From positions 6,014,001 through 6,078,000 of the forward strand of contig NC_080577.1 in the NCBI RefSeq assembly GCF_029962835.1: a stretch of 64,000 bases of DNA. The letters run 5' to 3'. The position numbers and the translations under genes are program-made. Origin of the DNA: Magnolia sinica (Eukaryota > Streptophyta > Magnoliopsida > Magnoliales > Magnoliaceae). Each line of letters begins with the position of its first letter. Within the stretch, counting starts at the first letter, position 1. This document shows positions 34,142 to 46,510 of the stretch, in pieces. The notes beneath the pieces were generated by a model, which worked only from the letters and a program-made list of their open reading frames with translations, did not search any database and had not been told where the DNA came from.

Positions 34142-36807
34142 TCATCTAGTTTCATCTTGGCCTACAAGAGGAAAAGGAAGCATGCACTATTTCTATCAAA
34201 ACAGAAGGAAAGACGAATAGGAGAATGACATGTTGACCAAGAAATGATGAGAAAAGGAACATAACAGAAAGAAATAATGTCATGCTATTGAACTTGAATA
34301 AAGACCCAACGGCTGGAGATCACAACAATTCATAAAGCTACTTTGCTTATTGTTCTTCCAATAAAAGGAAAGAAGTGTGTTGTTGATGCAGACATTAATC
34401 ACCTTGTTCTGTTTGAATTCATGTCCACCATAATGCCATCATGTTTATGAAATGCTTACCAGAAACATAAAACAAGTGAGAGACACCAACAAAATCATGA
34501 CTGAAACCTTAGCACGCTTGGTCAGAGGTCGAAATGAAGAACACAAACTCAATGGTGTCCCAATCTATCCCACATAATTGCCTTCTCTATGCACGTCTCT
34601 ATAAGGCATCATGTATAAATTTCAACAGAATTTGAAGACATAAGAGATACATTGCCAAAGTTGACATCCATGTCCAGGCATAACCAACATAGCATTGGCT
34701 AAAGGATGATTCTATAAGAATCAGCTTTGGAAGAGGAGGAGGAGGAGGAGGAGGAGAAGAAGAGAGCTAATGATTACATAGGATAAAGATAGCTGACCAG
34801 ACTTCCAAATATAATGAGAAAAAGTACTGTTAACCCTTCTCTGCAAAAAAGATGCCCTTAATTACAATTGTCCCAATAGAGAAGATTCTCAAATCATTAT
34901 GGCTCATGAGCATCAGCCTCTGGTTACTAGCCATCTCAATTGCATCCTTGGGATAATTGATGTGGTGTTGAAGATAATAAATTTTCGCTCAATACCTGAC
35001 CTATTTTCAATTAGTTTCTCATATAACTCCATGAGTGAATTTCTTATAGAGGGAAAGATCTTCACAATTTCGGGCATTGTACCCCAAATCCAAGAATTTA
35101 AAAAAATGAAAAAGAAAAAAAAGAAAAGTCTCTAGATTGCTAGATGGCAGAGTCAACCAAAAGCTGCATGAGGAAGTGGATAGGGCATTCCTAATCCTTT
35201 CATCCTAAATTCCAAAGAGAGTCCTTGATAGTATCATGTTGCTTGATTCTGAGAGGGTGAATTTCCGCTTGCAATGCATGCTTTTGTTTCATTTTTCTTG
35301 TTTTTTAACGAGTTGGCCATCTTCTCCAAAAAAAAAAGAAGAGAAGTATCATGATGCTTAGCTATTTCCTAGACATGGTATGGCTAACTTCTTTCTCTTC
35401 CGGAACAAGCTCAGTTTGGAAAATACTACCAATGAATTCAATCTTAGGGCTGGCAATGGGGCGGGCCTAGCAAGGCAAAATCAATATTTTGAGCAGGCCT
35501 AGCCTTACCAGTTCAAAATCTAGGCCTGAACCAGCCTCAAGCCTGCCTGTTGCCCAGCCTATTCAATCTATTAGGGGAATTTCGGTCTTTATACTAAGAA
35601 ATAAAAGCTCAGGATCCCTTCTACCAAATGGGCAATACGGAGAGAGCACAATCAGTACATGACCTCTAATCCAAGAACGGTTTGACTTATCAACTCTGCC
35701 CATTAAAAAATATCCCCACCCCCATATATTTTCTTAGAGAATTAAATGGTAGGAAAAATGGAAAGAAAACATGAGTTCTGGATATGTGAAAGTCATCAAA
35801 TGAACTTTTTCCTTTTCCTTGTCCTTCTTCTCTTATTATAACAGGTGTAGCAAAGTAGCAAACCCTTGCCATGGACTTTGCCCGATTGTGATAGATACCA
35901 TCTCACCCTTGCAGAATATCAACCATATAGAATGTGGTCCATATTTATCCCCAAAGAAATCTGAATTCAGTTATTCACTTTGCCTATTGGTCCTATTCTA
36001 TCTAACAACAATGACAGACTCACCGACTAAACATCTTTCTCCGCTAACAAGATTGAGAAAACAACAGTGCCACATTTCATGGAACTATATAATATCATGA
36101 GGGTGTTATTGTCTTTCAGTCCGTGTTGATTACAAAGGAGGTAAATTGCTTTTGAGGAGAGGAATGCTAAAATTTCCCAAACATTACATAAACTCCACAA
36201 AGAGACATGGTATCTGTTTGCAACATCCAACTTGCTCCAAGGCAAGTTTCACCATGGATTGGCAGAGACAAAAACAACCATGCAATGATCTTAACTGTTC
36301 TGACAGAGAGTTTCTGTCCATGGTCAACATTTCAACCATCTGATGGTCATGGTTCTTGAACTATACAGCCCACCCTAGATGCGGTCCGCATGAAAGCGGT
36401 CCAGGTGCCAAAAAGTGAGCGCCATGCATCCCCTGGGGTGGGCCCGCTACTTGAATGCGATACTAGCATTCCTATGCTTAACGAAATACAAAATTCAATA
36501 AGCCGTGATAACTCAAAAACCTGCACGAATCTGACTGATGTAGCAATCGGAAACGATGAGATATAAAATAAAATGCAAAATTTTTTAGAAATATCATTTC
36601 CGAAACCTATATCGATATGTATTTATGTATATACGAGAGAAACGCAAGAGTACCTTCGGAAAGCCAGCCGTAGCCAGGACGAGTGACGGAGAGCATCGAA
36701 GTGAGGAGAGCAGAAGAGGTGGCGGTGTGAAGCGGCAGCAGCGTCTCGACGCAGCAGCTCATCTCGACGGGCGACCTGATTTTTCGTTACGATCGACATC
36801 AGCGGTT

Positions 36808-36865
<58 letters not shown>

Positions 36866-37017
36866 AGGAGGAAGCGAGAGGGAGAGGAGGAGCTGCGGAA
36901 GAAGGAAGAGGTGGTGGAGCGACCGGCTTTGGCTTCTGTGCCGAGCTTTGCCGCTGTGGCTGCTGCATTGCGGATGGAGGACGACGACCGGATCACGGAC
37001 CTCGCGATGCTGGCCAT
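34142..37017 (-). CDS. NFD6: NFD6-type (nuclear fusion defective 6) mitochondrial small protein
   Basis: Three minus-strand exons, 37017-36863, 36775-36654 and 34161-34142, join in frame to give 98 residues. Residues 1-51 form a Ser/Arg/Ala-rich presequence without acidic residues except Glu28, a typical mitochondrial targeting peptide (starts [14 protein letters not shown]). Residues 53-92 are the conserved family core: [34 protein letters not shown]. The terminal exon adds GQDETR and a TGA; its acceptor has a strong pyrimidine tract ending CCTCTTGTAG. Known of the family: required in Arabidopsis for fusion of polar nuclei in the female gametophyte; small mitochondrial proteins with alternative C-termini. 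The two upstream exons are firm. The last exon, 2.5 kb away, is inferred from phase, splice site and tail, and other splice forms are possible. Intron 1 is 87 nt and mostly (CT)25. Confidence 0.88.
34162..36653 (-). other. NFD6 intron 2
   Basis: 2,492 nt between donor GTACTC at 36653 and acceptor TAG at 34164-34162. It contains a GGA microsatellite (about 34,732-34,755) and a hAT-like fragment near 35,445-35,575. No other coding exon. Confidence 0.65.
35444..35575. mobile_element. hAT-like MITE fragment
   Basis: Starts 'tagggctggcaatggggcgg' and continues with 'aggcctag' / 'ctaggcct' repeats, as in short plant hAT elements, but the right end is missing. Confidence 0.4.
36776..36862 (-). other. 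NFD6 intron 1, 87 nt, mostly (CT)25
   Basis: On the coding strand the intron reads GT, then (CT)25 (36860-36811), then 35 bases ending AAAAATCAG. A branch-point-like CTGAT lies about 25 bases before the acceptor. If retained, translation runs through Ser-Leu repeats into a stop shortly after. Confidence 0.85.
36811..36860. repeat. (AG)25 microsatellite inside NFD6 intron 1
   Basis: Fifty uninterrupted bases, starting right after the donor GT on the coding strand. Confidence 0.97.
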
Positions 37018-37180
37018 GGGATTGATGGTTGCTGAGATTGCCGGGAAAAATGAGGGGCGGAGATCACTTCTTTTTTTTTTTGAGATGGGGAGAGAGCCGG
37101 GGTTTTGCGGTTTTGGGAGCTATGTACGAGTAAAACCCTACAACGAGCGAAGGAGGTGAATCTAGCCACACGTGTCAACC
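37018..37180 (-). promoter_or_regulatory. NFD6 5' leader
   Basis: On the coding strand the leader includes 'gtagggttttac', a telo-box-like element, and a run of A. I cannot assign the transcription start. Confidence 0.4.
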
Positions 37181-37184
37181 TGCA

Positions 37185-37610
37185 CGCTGGCGAGCACGTG
37201 CCAATCTACTTGTTATACGTTCCGACGGATTGGCGGATGATACGTCGGGACTTTATTCTTTGAATCTGAGTCGTCATTCAATGATCCAGACCGTTTATAC
37301 GATTAGTCTCGACTGGTATGTTGCATAAACAATAAATAAAATCTGTTCAATTAGATTACTTTAACCATATGATATTTGGTTCTTTTTTCTTTGAAAATGG
37401 ACGGTCTCCGTAACTTTAATTAAACAAATGGTTGAACTATAATTGGAAAAATATTTGTTACATCCTCCATCCAAGGGGAGCCCCATCAATTAAACCGTTC
37501 GATTCATTGAAAGAAACACATTTTCAATGGATAAAGCCCCAACGTATTATATTCTAAAACGTCCGGATGTATTCGAGCCAACGTCTCTGCTGCCTACACA
37601 ACGCCAGTGG
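37185..37610 (+). mobile_element. dispersed element related to the one in PYRB intron 3
   Basis: Shares with 59,601-60,035 the ordered motifs 'ctttgaatctg', 'caatgatcca', 'tttggttctttt', 'aatggacggt', 'catcctccatccaag' and 'ggatgtattc'. Same orientation; the left terminus is degenerate. Confidence 0.65.
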
Positions 37611-37699
37611 GCTTTGACGATTTTGCCCGCGATGTTAGTCATCGACTCTGTGGATGATAACGGGTTTTGAAAGAGTCGAGGGTGCGTTGGAATTTTATC

Positions 37700-38070
37700 T
37701 CCAAAGACCCTAATTACTAGGGTCACCTGCTAAAGCGTACCCAAACCAAAGGTAAACCAGAACACAAGGAAAGACGGAATAATGATATCCACCGTTTAAA
37801 ACTGCCTGGGGCGACAATGATGTTTATTTGTCGTCCAGCTTATTCACAAGTCACGGACATGTAGGAAGGAAAAATAATAATAATAATAAATAAATATAAC
37901 TTGATTCAAAACTTATGTGGCCTCGAGAAGTTTCCAACTATAGGCGTTCAATTATTATTCTTCCCAATTGTGTAGTCCACATGAGCTTTCAATATAATAT
38001 AATTCTTGGAATCATACCCTACGGTGGATGGGCTGATAAATTGAAAAGAAACATACATCACATTGGGACA
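37700..38070. mobile_element. half of a foldback element
   Basis: Family motifs 'gatgtttatttgtcgtccag' and 'acttgattcaaaacttatg' with a right arm 'aaacatacatcacattggg'. Confidence 0.5.
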
Positions 38071-38084
38071 TGGTTTGGCTAGTG

Positions 38085-38545
38085 ACACTGAGACTGGCTA
38101 GGTGGCTAGTAGCTGGTGCAATGTGGGCCCACAGATTTACATATTTTATTGACCTATTCATTTATTTTTACACATCATTTTAATAATATATCCATAAAAG
38201 AGGCAAATCAAAATCTCAAATGAACAGTACTATGGGAAAATAGTAGTGATAACATTTATCATTAAAAATCTCATAGAGCCTAATGTAATGTTTATTTGAC
38301 ATCTAACCTGTAAATTAGGTCATATAGACCTAGACAAAGGCAAAAAATAAATATCACCTTATCTAGAACTTTTGTAGCTCTAAAAATTTTTTAATGGTGA
38401 GAGTTCAATCAACACTTTAAGGCTCACTTGAGATTTTAATATACCTCAGTTTTAGGTTTACAGAATAAATTACCTAGAAAAATGGATGGATGAGACACAT
38501 ACATTATGTTGGGTCCACAGAGCACTGACCATTGGCCAATCCGTT
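38085..38545. mobile_element. foldback element
   Basis: Arms 'gtgggcccacagatttacat' and 'gacacatacattatgttggg'. Similar to the degenerate copy at 2,960-3,400. Confidence 0.6.
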
Positions 38546-38578
38546 TCCATCACGGTGGGCCAGAGTTTAGCATACCAA

Positions 38579-38984
38579 GGGCCCGTTTGGCCGGGTGGAT
38601 TGCAAGGGATTGAATGTTATTAGGGTGGATGGCATAGATTTCAAGGTAATGATGGTGTTGTCTGTGGATTGTCTTAAGATTCATGGGATTGCTATATCAA
38701 GTCTGTTTGGCACGCCCATCCAATCCCAGAATTAAACCTTCTCATCTCTTCCAATCCCTCGAATCAAACACGTCCCGGCCAAATTTGAATGGATTAGGGT
38801 GGATTGGATGGGATTTAAAGGTAATGATAGTGTTGTTAGTGAATTGTCTTAAGATCCATGGGATTGTTATATCCCGGGATCAGATAACCCAGTCTGTTTG
38901 GCATGCCCAGCCAATCCCGGGATTTAACTTCCAATCCCTTCCAATACCATGCATCCCTTCCAATCCGCCCAGCCAAACGGCCCT
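38579..38984. mobile_element. dimeric MITE with GGGCCCGTTTGG ends
   Basis: Starts 'gggcccgtttggccgg', ends 'cccagccaaacggccct'. Two internal units each carry 'aggtaatgat(a/g)gtgttgt' and 'gattgtcttaagat' motifs. Relative of 20,865-21,268, opposite orientation. Confidence 0.7.
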
Positions 38985-39052
38985 GAGTTACTCGCTGGCC
39001 AACCTGCGTTCCTCCGCAGACACGAGTTCCGTATAACCCCTCTTTACATGGA

Positions 39053-39057
39053 TCTCG
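39053..39057 (+). repeat. left TSD of the outer long LTR-type element
   Basis: TCTCG, repeated at 49147-49151 immediately after the element's last base. Confidence 0.85.
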
Positions 39058-39837
39058 TGTAAGACCCGTATTCTCGCCCGTACTGTTCCGTAAATTTTCA
39101 CGGTCCTCCCAGTCGAATTTCAACGACCCGCAGGTAGCATTTGCACACGCTCTTGAGTCACATCCTATAAACCCGAACTGACTCAAGCTGAGACCTATGT
39201 CATTGCGACCGCGCCGTTGCTGCGGTTCCGACGACACGTCTCGTGCGTCAATGCGACGCTCAGATTATGAGATCCGGCCCGTGCATTATCTCAGCCTTTG
39301 ATCGCTTGATCGCGGGACCTACCTATCCCTTTAGTTGTACTTTCCTAGAAACATAATTGCTATGATGTCACCCTAGGGGTGACATCACCCTACCCTACCT
39401 TAGCCATAACTCATAAATAACCACCCATTCCCTTTTCCCCATAAGTCAACTCATTAATTACCTATAAACCATCACCTCTCTCTCTCTCTCTCCTATCTCT
39501 CTCTCCCTCCCTCTTTCTTCCTCACTCTCTATTGCAAAAGCCATGGACGTCCAACCATCCCAAAAATCCAACCACCATCTACCTTAGATCCCCACCAATC
39601 CAACCTCTAGATTGTCATCTTCACCATTGAAAGAGCTTCATAGAAGCATTGGAGTATATGGGAAGAAGAAAAAGAGTAAAGTGGGTGATTCTCCTTCTCT
39701 CTCTCTCTCTCCCTTCTTCCTTTATTTTGTGGCCCACTCAATAAGATGTGATGTGTATTTGTCCATCAAATGGACCCTACGACCATCCAAGCCATGTGGG
39801 CCCTACTTAATGGTAATTAGAAAACATAAATATAAGG

Positions 39838-39950
39838 TTGACCCAAATCAAGTGGGCCATATCCATGTGGACCCCACACGTGGGACCCACCTTGAACCAT
39901 ATGTGTACATGGTTCGTCCAGCGTCCCTGGACGCTGGACGTCTTTCACAA
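39838..39950. repeat. short palindrome in the long LTR-type element
   Basis: 'gtccagcg' and 'cgctggac' separated by 'tccctgga' at about 39,917-39,941. The corresponding site in the inner copy (about 43,448-43,472) keeps it, and a shortened form occurs near 45,326. Confidence 0.6.
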
Positions 39951-40562
39951 GCATGAGCAACACTCTCAACAATGAGGGAGGAGAACTTTTGGGGCAGGCT
40001 ACTTATGTAGGCCCCACCTTGATGTAAAAATTGAATCCACACCATCCATTTCATTTCCAAGCTAATTTTAGGCGTTGAGCTAAAGAATGAATCCAATCCG
40101 ATCTTCTGGCGGGCCCCGGCAGGGGAAACAATTTTTTTTACCTTTAAGATCCATTAGGACCCACCTTGATGTCCCTACCCGTCAAAAACATACTGCATAG
40201 CGGACTCGTTTGATCCGTCTTAGGCCATAGAATACAATGGACGGAGTGGATTCTCAAGACACAGGCCCCACATATGAAAAACCTTAAAAAAAAAAAAAAA
40301 AAATCTAAGGCACGCTGCTGCAGCAGGCGCTGCTGACAGCAGCAGCGTGCGCGGGCGCTGCTGGTGGACGGACAGGCTGGCCTCACGGCCTTAGCCGTGG
40401 GCCCCATTGTGATGTGTTTCGAACATCAACGCCATGCATTTGATGAGTCCCCTTGGACCAGGTGGCTGCTCCAAAAATCAGCCGTATACGGAGCTCAGGT
40501 GGGTCACACCATCTAAATGTATGTGAAGTGATGCCTAGAACATGTAAAATCACTTGGTGGGG

Positions 40563-43500
40563 TGTCACGCCCCGAACTTGGAAACCGGGCTCACAAAATT
40601 CCCGATCGCCGAATCCGGCGCCGACAGCCTCCGTAGAACCCCATTTTCGGATCTCGGCACCCATTCACCAGGTTCCGATCCTGGGATACTACAAGGAGGA
40701 TTTCAAGTCATCAGTCTGATTCATAATGAGCATAACAAAAGCATAACCCACAAACAATAACCACAAGAACACCACCACAAAATCCACTATGATCAAAAAC
40801 TTTTGAGTACAATGCGGCAGAAAGGGCAAAATACAAGATAATGCAAAAGATAGAAACTCCAAAGCTCGTCTACACGCTCCTGCTGCTACTATGCTATGGC
40901 TGCGACTGCGTCCTGGCGTCACCTGCACGCATCAATCGTGCATAAGCTTATGGAAAGCTTAAAGGGTGGTGTAAGTGTGTGCGCAATATAAACGTGCTCA
41001 AAATGCAAGGTCAGAGTAATGCGGAATCATGGTGATGAGCACATGAATGCAATCAGCCGTATCAAGGCTATGCGGTGCAAGATATGAATGCTATCGGCCA
41101 TAACACAGCCATGCGATGCGAGATGCAACTCAAGCATGCCAATCCTCATCATGTATCAGTACAGTTCTCATTCTGGATAATCACCGGGGTTCAATACACT
41201 CCAAATGGCACTGCCACTCTTCTAGCCGCACAGTCCAAGTGAGCGTAAGAAACCTCACTATCCGCCTGGCCAATAGTCTGCCAATACCTATCCGGCACGT
41301 CGATAATGGACTCATTCACGAGCTGGTCAAACTCAGCCTAGTATTGGCCCTTACTCTTGGGCGAGTAAGGCCACACCCCTTTCCAACCGACCACGACACG
41401 GTGGGAGACGCGGCCTCCTCTGGTATTCGGCCCTCGTGCGCTCATATTTCCACTCGGTCTCGACATTGGAGTCATCCTCTCGGTACCATCGGGTTTAGGG
41501 ATTTTCACCCAGGGACGTCTATGGCGCCCGTATGCTAGTTCCCAAATATTTCGGTATCCAATCTCACCATCCACGATGTGTCTGGTTGAGGCTATGGCCT
41601 TGATGTCGCTAGGGCATACAAGAATTACAATCACACAAATGAAAGTGCAAGAGTCACACAAACACACATGCAACAGTCCTGTATATACCATGCACTTATA
41701 TGAGGCAACTCCACCTATCAGGGAGCCCATAAATGGTCTATCCAAAGGTATATGCTATGATCGGTCACTCCTCACATCAGGCATACATATGGTGCGAATG
41801 ATCATGAATCATGCATCTATACTAAACATGTAATAAGAGATGGGTTCTAGGTATAATGGAGATGGGCCTAGACGGCCTACTTACCACAAGTTTGGGCCTA
41901 TCAGTGGGCCTTAGGGAGAACTATAATGCGGACATTTAACCAACATTATCAATGTGGACGTCAAACCAGCATTACTCCCAAGGCGTGGCCCGTTACAAAA
42001 TCAACACATATACCATGGCGGAATTACACTGCAAGCATGGGCCTATCAGTGGGCCTTATGTGTGTCCTATTGGGCCTTGACCTATGGGCCTCCAGCACAT
42101 CAAATGGGCCCCATACATAGGTCTCATATATACATATCAAGGTGGGCCTCAATGACGGGCTACACATGCATCAACATGGGCCTAGTCACATGGGCCTTGC
42201 GTACATTACAATGGGCCTCATAATATGGGCCTTATACAAATCAAGGTGGGCCTCAACAAGGATCACCAGTACATGAAGATGGGCCTCCACAATGGGCCTT
42301 AAAATATCTCAAAAATGGTTGGATAGTCGAATGAAACACATGCATCCTGATGGAGCCCACACCAATGGAGGGTGTGGTTTACAATACTTACATAAGTGGG
42401 GCCCACCATGATGCTTATTTTTCACTCAGCCTAAGGCCCAATATAATGTTTATTTTCCACCCAACTTAAGGCCCAACATAATGTTTATTTTCCACCCAAC
42501 TTAAGGCCCAACATAATGTTTATTTTCCACCCAATTGTTCATAAAGCTACTTGAACCAAGGTAGGGCCCACTGGACTGGGCCCACTGGAATGTTTATTTT
42601 CCACCCAAACTATTCATAAGGTCACACGGACCGTGGGTAGGGCCCACCGTTATTTTTTTTGCATCCCCAGTACACGGTCAGGGAACCCACCGTTATTTAT
42701 TTTATTTTTATTTTATTTTATTTTATTTTACACATGGATAGGGAGCCCACCGTGATGTGGTCCACAATCCAGCCCACTCATTATGTGTGTCCCACTTGGC
42801 TGAGGGTACAGACCAAGTTTCAGTCGCATCCAAATTTCAGGTAGGCCCCACCAACGATTTTATATATTTTAGGCATGACTACACATGATTTTAAATGATG
42901 TGGCCCACCAGAGTTCCATATACAGCTGACTTTTGGCGTGGACGGATGAACTGTGGGGACCCATCAAATGCTCGGTGTTGATGATCGAAATTCATCACCG
43001 TGGGGGCCCACAGCTGGAGCCGTGAGGCCCCAGCGTCCGTCCGCTCGTCACTGCAGCAGCAGCAGCGCTGCTGCTTTAAAAATTTTTATTATTATTATTT
43101 TTTTTGTTTTGGGGCCCACCGAGATGTGATTCACAATCTAGCCCACCCATTATGTGTATCCCACTGTTCTACCCGTCCAGAACTAGTTTCACCTGCATCC
43201 AAACTTCAGGTGAGTCCCACCGAGTACTTTTTATGATCTGGCATGTCTTCACATAGTTTTAGATGGTATGGCCCACCTGATGATCAGATCACCTTAAAAT
43301 TTTGGCTCAACGCCTAAAGAAGACTGGAGATAGATTGGACGGTGTGGATCACATACATACATCAAGGTGGGGCCTGCATGGGCAGTCCACTAAAAAGTAA
43401 CTTTTTCTTCCCTTTTTTTTTTTTTTTCTAGCCATGCCTTACGCCTACGTCCAGCGTCTCTGGACGCTGGACGGTTGGATAAACACTGCCTCATGGTGGG

Positions 43501-44558
43501 TCCCACGCGTGAGTGGCCCATGTTCATCAAGGTAGGTCCCACATGATCATGGCCTACCATATATATAAATATTAATAAAATATTATAATATATCATTTAC
43601 TCTAAATAGGGGGGGTGGATCTTTCCTAAAATGAGGTGGGCCACCCTATTTGATGGATGGAGTAGATTTAATATATTGGTGGGGCCCACTTCATTCTGAG
43701 GAAGAGAGAAAGAGAGGGAAAGAGAGAGAAATAGAGAGAGATACACGGTGAGATAGAGGAGGGACCCCGCCACTATGGGCCCTCCATTTCATACATGCAT
43801 ACATCAAACGGGTCCCAACACATGTGGCCCAAAAAAAATAGGAGAAATGACGGTGGATCACCCATCTTATCTTTCTTCTCCTTGCTCCCTTGGCTTCAAA
43901 TGCACCTTGCCTATGCCTTGGATGGTGGATGATGGGGGATTAATGGTGTGGATGAGAGATGGGAGGGTGTAGATGGACAATGGAAGGTGGACCACACTTG
44001 AGAGGGAGATGGGAGCTTAGACGTATGAGGCTTGGGGTTGAGTTGCTTGGGAGAGATATGAGAAATGAGAGAGAGAAAGAAGATATGGATGGGTGAGGTG
44101 AGGTGATGGAGTGATGGGTTGGGTTGAAAAAATTGTAAAGGTGTATGGTTGTTGTTGAAATTTGGAAAAGAGGAGTGGTGAGGTGGAAAGAATGGTGGAC
44201 TTTTGGAAAAAAAGGGAATGGGTATAGTACTTGATGTATGGGATGCATTAAATGTTGATTGATGGGACTTATTGCGTAGAGATTCCCTCGAAATCCGCAA
44301 CGCGCGGTGTTTCTTCGGAATAAACGCTGATCGGCATCTTCTTGCCTGGGTATCGGTTCGGTGCGCAAGTCACGGCGTTGGAACCGCGGCGACGACGCGG
44401 TCGCTATGATACAACTTTCGGATCAAGCCGACGTCGGTGCGCGGGACCTGGCCTAGGATCGTGCGCAAATACCGGATATGGTGCGAAGGTTGCCGGAATT
44501 TGACCGGAAGGACTGCGGAAGCTAACGGAACAGTACGGACTAGGACACGGGTCTTACA
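40563..44558 (-). mobile_element. inner antisense copy of the same long LTR-type element
   Basis: Read on the minus strand it begins TGTAAGACCCGTGTCC at 44558 and ends GGGGCGTGACA at 40563, the same termini as the outer copy. The exact repeat TGGGG flanks it (40558-40562 and 44559-44563). It is 3,996 bp. Matches run along its length: its start against 39,058-40,560, and its end against 44,564-49,146. When it and one TSD are removed, the outer sequence joins 'acttggtgggg' to 'cctatctgaaatttgg', which is exactly the order seen uninterrupted inside this inner copy near 42,865. That internal check supports the insertion model strongly. No coding capacity. Confidence 0.85.
42421..42540. repeat. 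short tandem repeats, unit about 36-40 bp
   Basis: Three to four copies of 'aaggcccaacataatgttta' followed by 'ttttccacccaactt' in the inner element. The outer copy has related, diverged units at about 44,740-45,010. Confidence 0.8.
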
Positions 44559-45447
44559 TGGGGCCTATCTGAAATTTGGATGCTGCTGAAACTTGGTCTG
44601 AACCCTCAGTCAGGTGGGACACACATAATGGGTGGGCTGGATTTGCGAACCACATCCCAGTGGGCCCAGCTTTCTCAGGTTCACGAGAATTTTATTTTTT
44701 ACAGGTTGGATGTCAGACAAATATTGCAGTGGGCCCCCTAGTCCAAGTACCCTTTGTACATGTTGTGTGGCAAATATACATTACTATGGGCCAGGTCACG
44801 TGCAACCTTATTTTGGGCAGAAAATAAACATTACAGTGGGCCCTACCCTGGTCCAAGTGACCTTATGAACAGTTGGATGGCAAATAAATATTACAGTGAG
44901 CCCAGGTTGGGTAGAAAATAAACATTTCAGTGGGCCAAGTCAGGTGGAAAATAAACATTACTGTGGCCCCAGGTCTGAGTGACCTTACCAATGGGTCGAA
45001 TGGAAAATAAACATTATGGTAGGCCCCTCATGGGACCCATGTTTACGAAGTGGATTGGCTGAAGTACCGTGTACAGTAGCTCTGCAGCTGCTGTATTAAC
45101 ACCTGCAAGTTCAGTGGGTCTGAACATGAGGCAAGTGTTATATCTAGTCTATCCCGCCGTGGACTCCAATTGCTGCTGTATGAGATCCAACCGTCCATCA
45201 GCAGCTGTAGCTGCTATAAGACCTCAGTTCTGTGGGCCCTAATCACAAAATATATGTGTGGTGGGTCCCACACGTGTGGACCCACCTGGCATATATATTT
45301 CATCCTGATCATCTGTTAAATGACGTCCAGGGCTGGACGTTTGCATGAATGGTAATATATATGTATATATGTATAAATAAATATGCGTGGTGTATATATT
45401 AATATAAACATTATATCTGGTGGTCCACACCACATGGTCCTAGTTGA

Positions 45448-45452
<5 letters not shown>

Positions 45453-45508
<56 letters not shown>
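45453..45508. repeat. (GT)n(AT)n compound microsatellite
   Basis: GT dinucleotides to about 45,480, then AT dinucleotides to about 45,507, in the outer LTR-type element. Confidence 0.95.
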
Positions 45509-45513
<5 letters not shown>

Positions 45514-46069
45514 TATCTAGTGGGTCACACCACGTGGCCCCACCTAATGTATATGTTTCACCAATCCCATCCACCGCCCGGACCCTTGGACGGTGGGATT
45601 CCCATGATGTATGTGTTGTACATACATGTTGTCCAGTACGTGGAGCTCACGCGTGATGTATCTGTTTTATCATAGCCTTCCACCATTTGGATGATGGGAC
45701 ACCACCATGAGATATTTGTTTAATCCATACTGTCTGGAATGTTTGGACGGTGCTAGACTATGTTTGGGCGATGCTATGGACCACACCATGTTGTATGTAT
45801 TCCACCCACAACGTCCACCTATTTTGACGGTGCTGTACTGCCATACCGTGATGTGTTTGTTTCATCCACACCATCCAAATAGTGCTGGACAGTGCTGGAC
45901 AATGTTTGGATGGTGCTGATCTACTTGGAGACTGTTTGGATAGTGCCGATCATCATTAGTGGGCCATATGCCCCATAGAATGATGTGAACAGTGATACAC
46001 ATGATGCACCTGCTACTATTGAGATGATTTCAGATGAAATCCAAGCTCCCACTTGTGAAGCCACTTTGA

Positions 46070-46510
46070 TATACTTGCGGCCCATTTGTGAGGCCCATCT
46101 TGATATATTTGTAGCCCACCTATGAGGCCCATTAGTGCGGCCCATATGAGGTATGTGAGGCCCATGGTTGTGGCCCATTATGATGTGTTTGTGGCCCATT
46201 CGGTAATGCCCATTGAGATGTATTTTCGGCCCATGGGTTGAGGCCCATTGTGACATATTTCTGGCCCGTATGTCAAGGCCCATTGTGACATATTTCTGGC
46301 CCGTATGTCGTGGCCCATTGTGATATGTTTCCGACCCATTTATTGAGGCCCGACTTGAATTGCATGAGGCCCATTGGTGCGGCCCAATGATGCGACCCAC
46401 TGAGATGTGTATATTAGTCCCAATGGTGCGGCCCAATGTATCGACCTACCGTGATGTGTAGGCCCACGTGCTGTATGTGTAAGGCCCACCTGTGATGATT
46501 ATTTGAGGCC
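46070..46510. repeat. degenerate 'ggcccat' tandem array in the outer element
   Basis: About a dozen or more units of roughly 25-40 bp built on 'gaggcccatt' and 'gtgatatatttgtggccc'. The inner copy holds far fewer units at about 42,035-42,300, so array expansion explains part of the length difference between copies. Confidence 0.75.

Noticed and set aside
36625-37035. 136-codon plus-strand frame with a long Arg-Glu run
   Set aside because: It is the antisense of NFD6 exons 1-2 and the GA microsatellite; the minus-strand reading has conserved protein sequence and correct splice sites.
41116-41538. 140-codon frame with a conserved counterpart at 47696-47950 on the other strand
   Set aside because: Conservation between the two frames follows from both lying in copies of the same long LTR-type element. 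The opposite strand is equally open and equally conserved, and no domain is recognisable, so coding is not supported.
43911-44368. Pro/His/Ser-rich minus-strand frames of 129 and 142 codons
   Set aside because: Low-complexity composition from a CT-rich tract of the long LTR-type element; two overlapping frames are open at once, which argues against either being a gene.
45921-46436. 171-codon minus-strand frame
   Set aside because: The translated repeats mirror the 'ggcccat' tandem array; it is open because of repeat composition, not because of selection.
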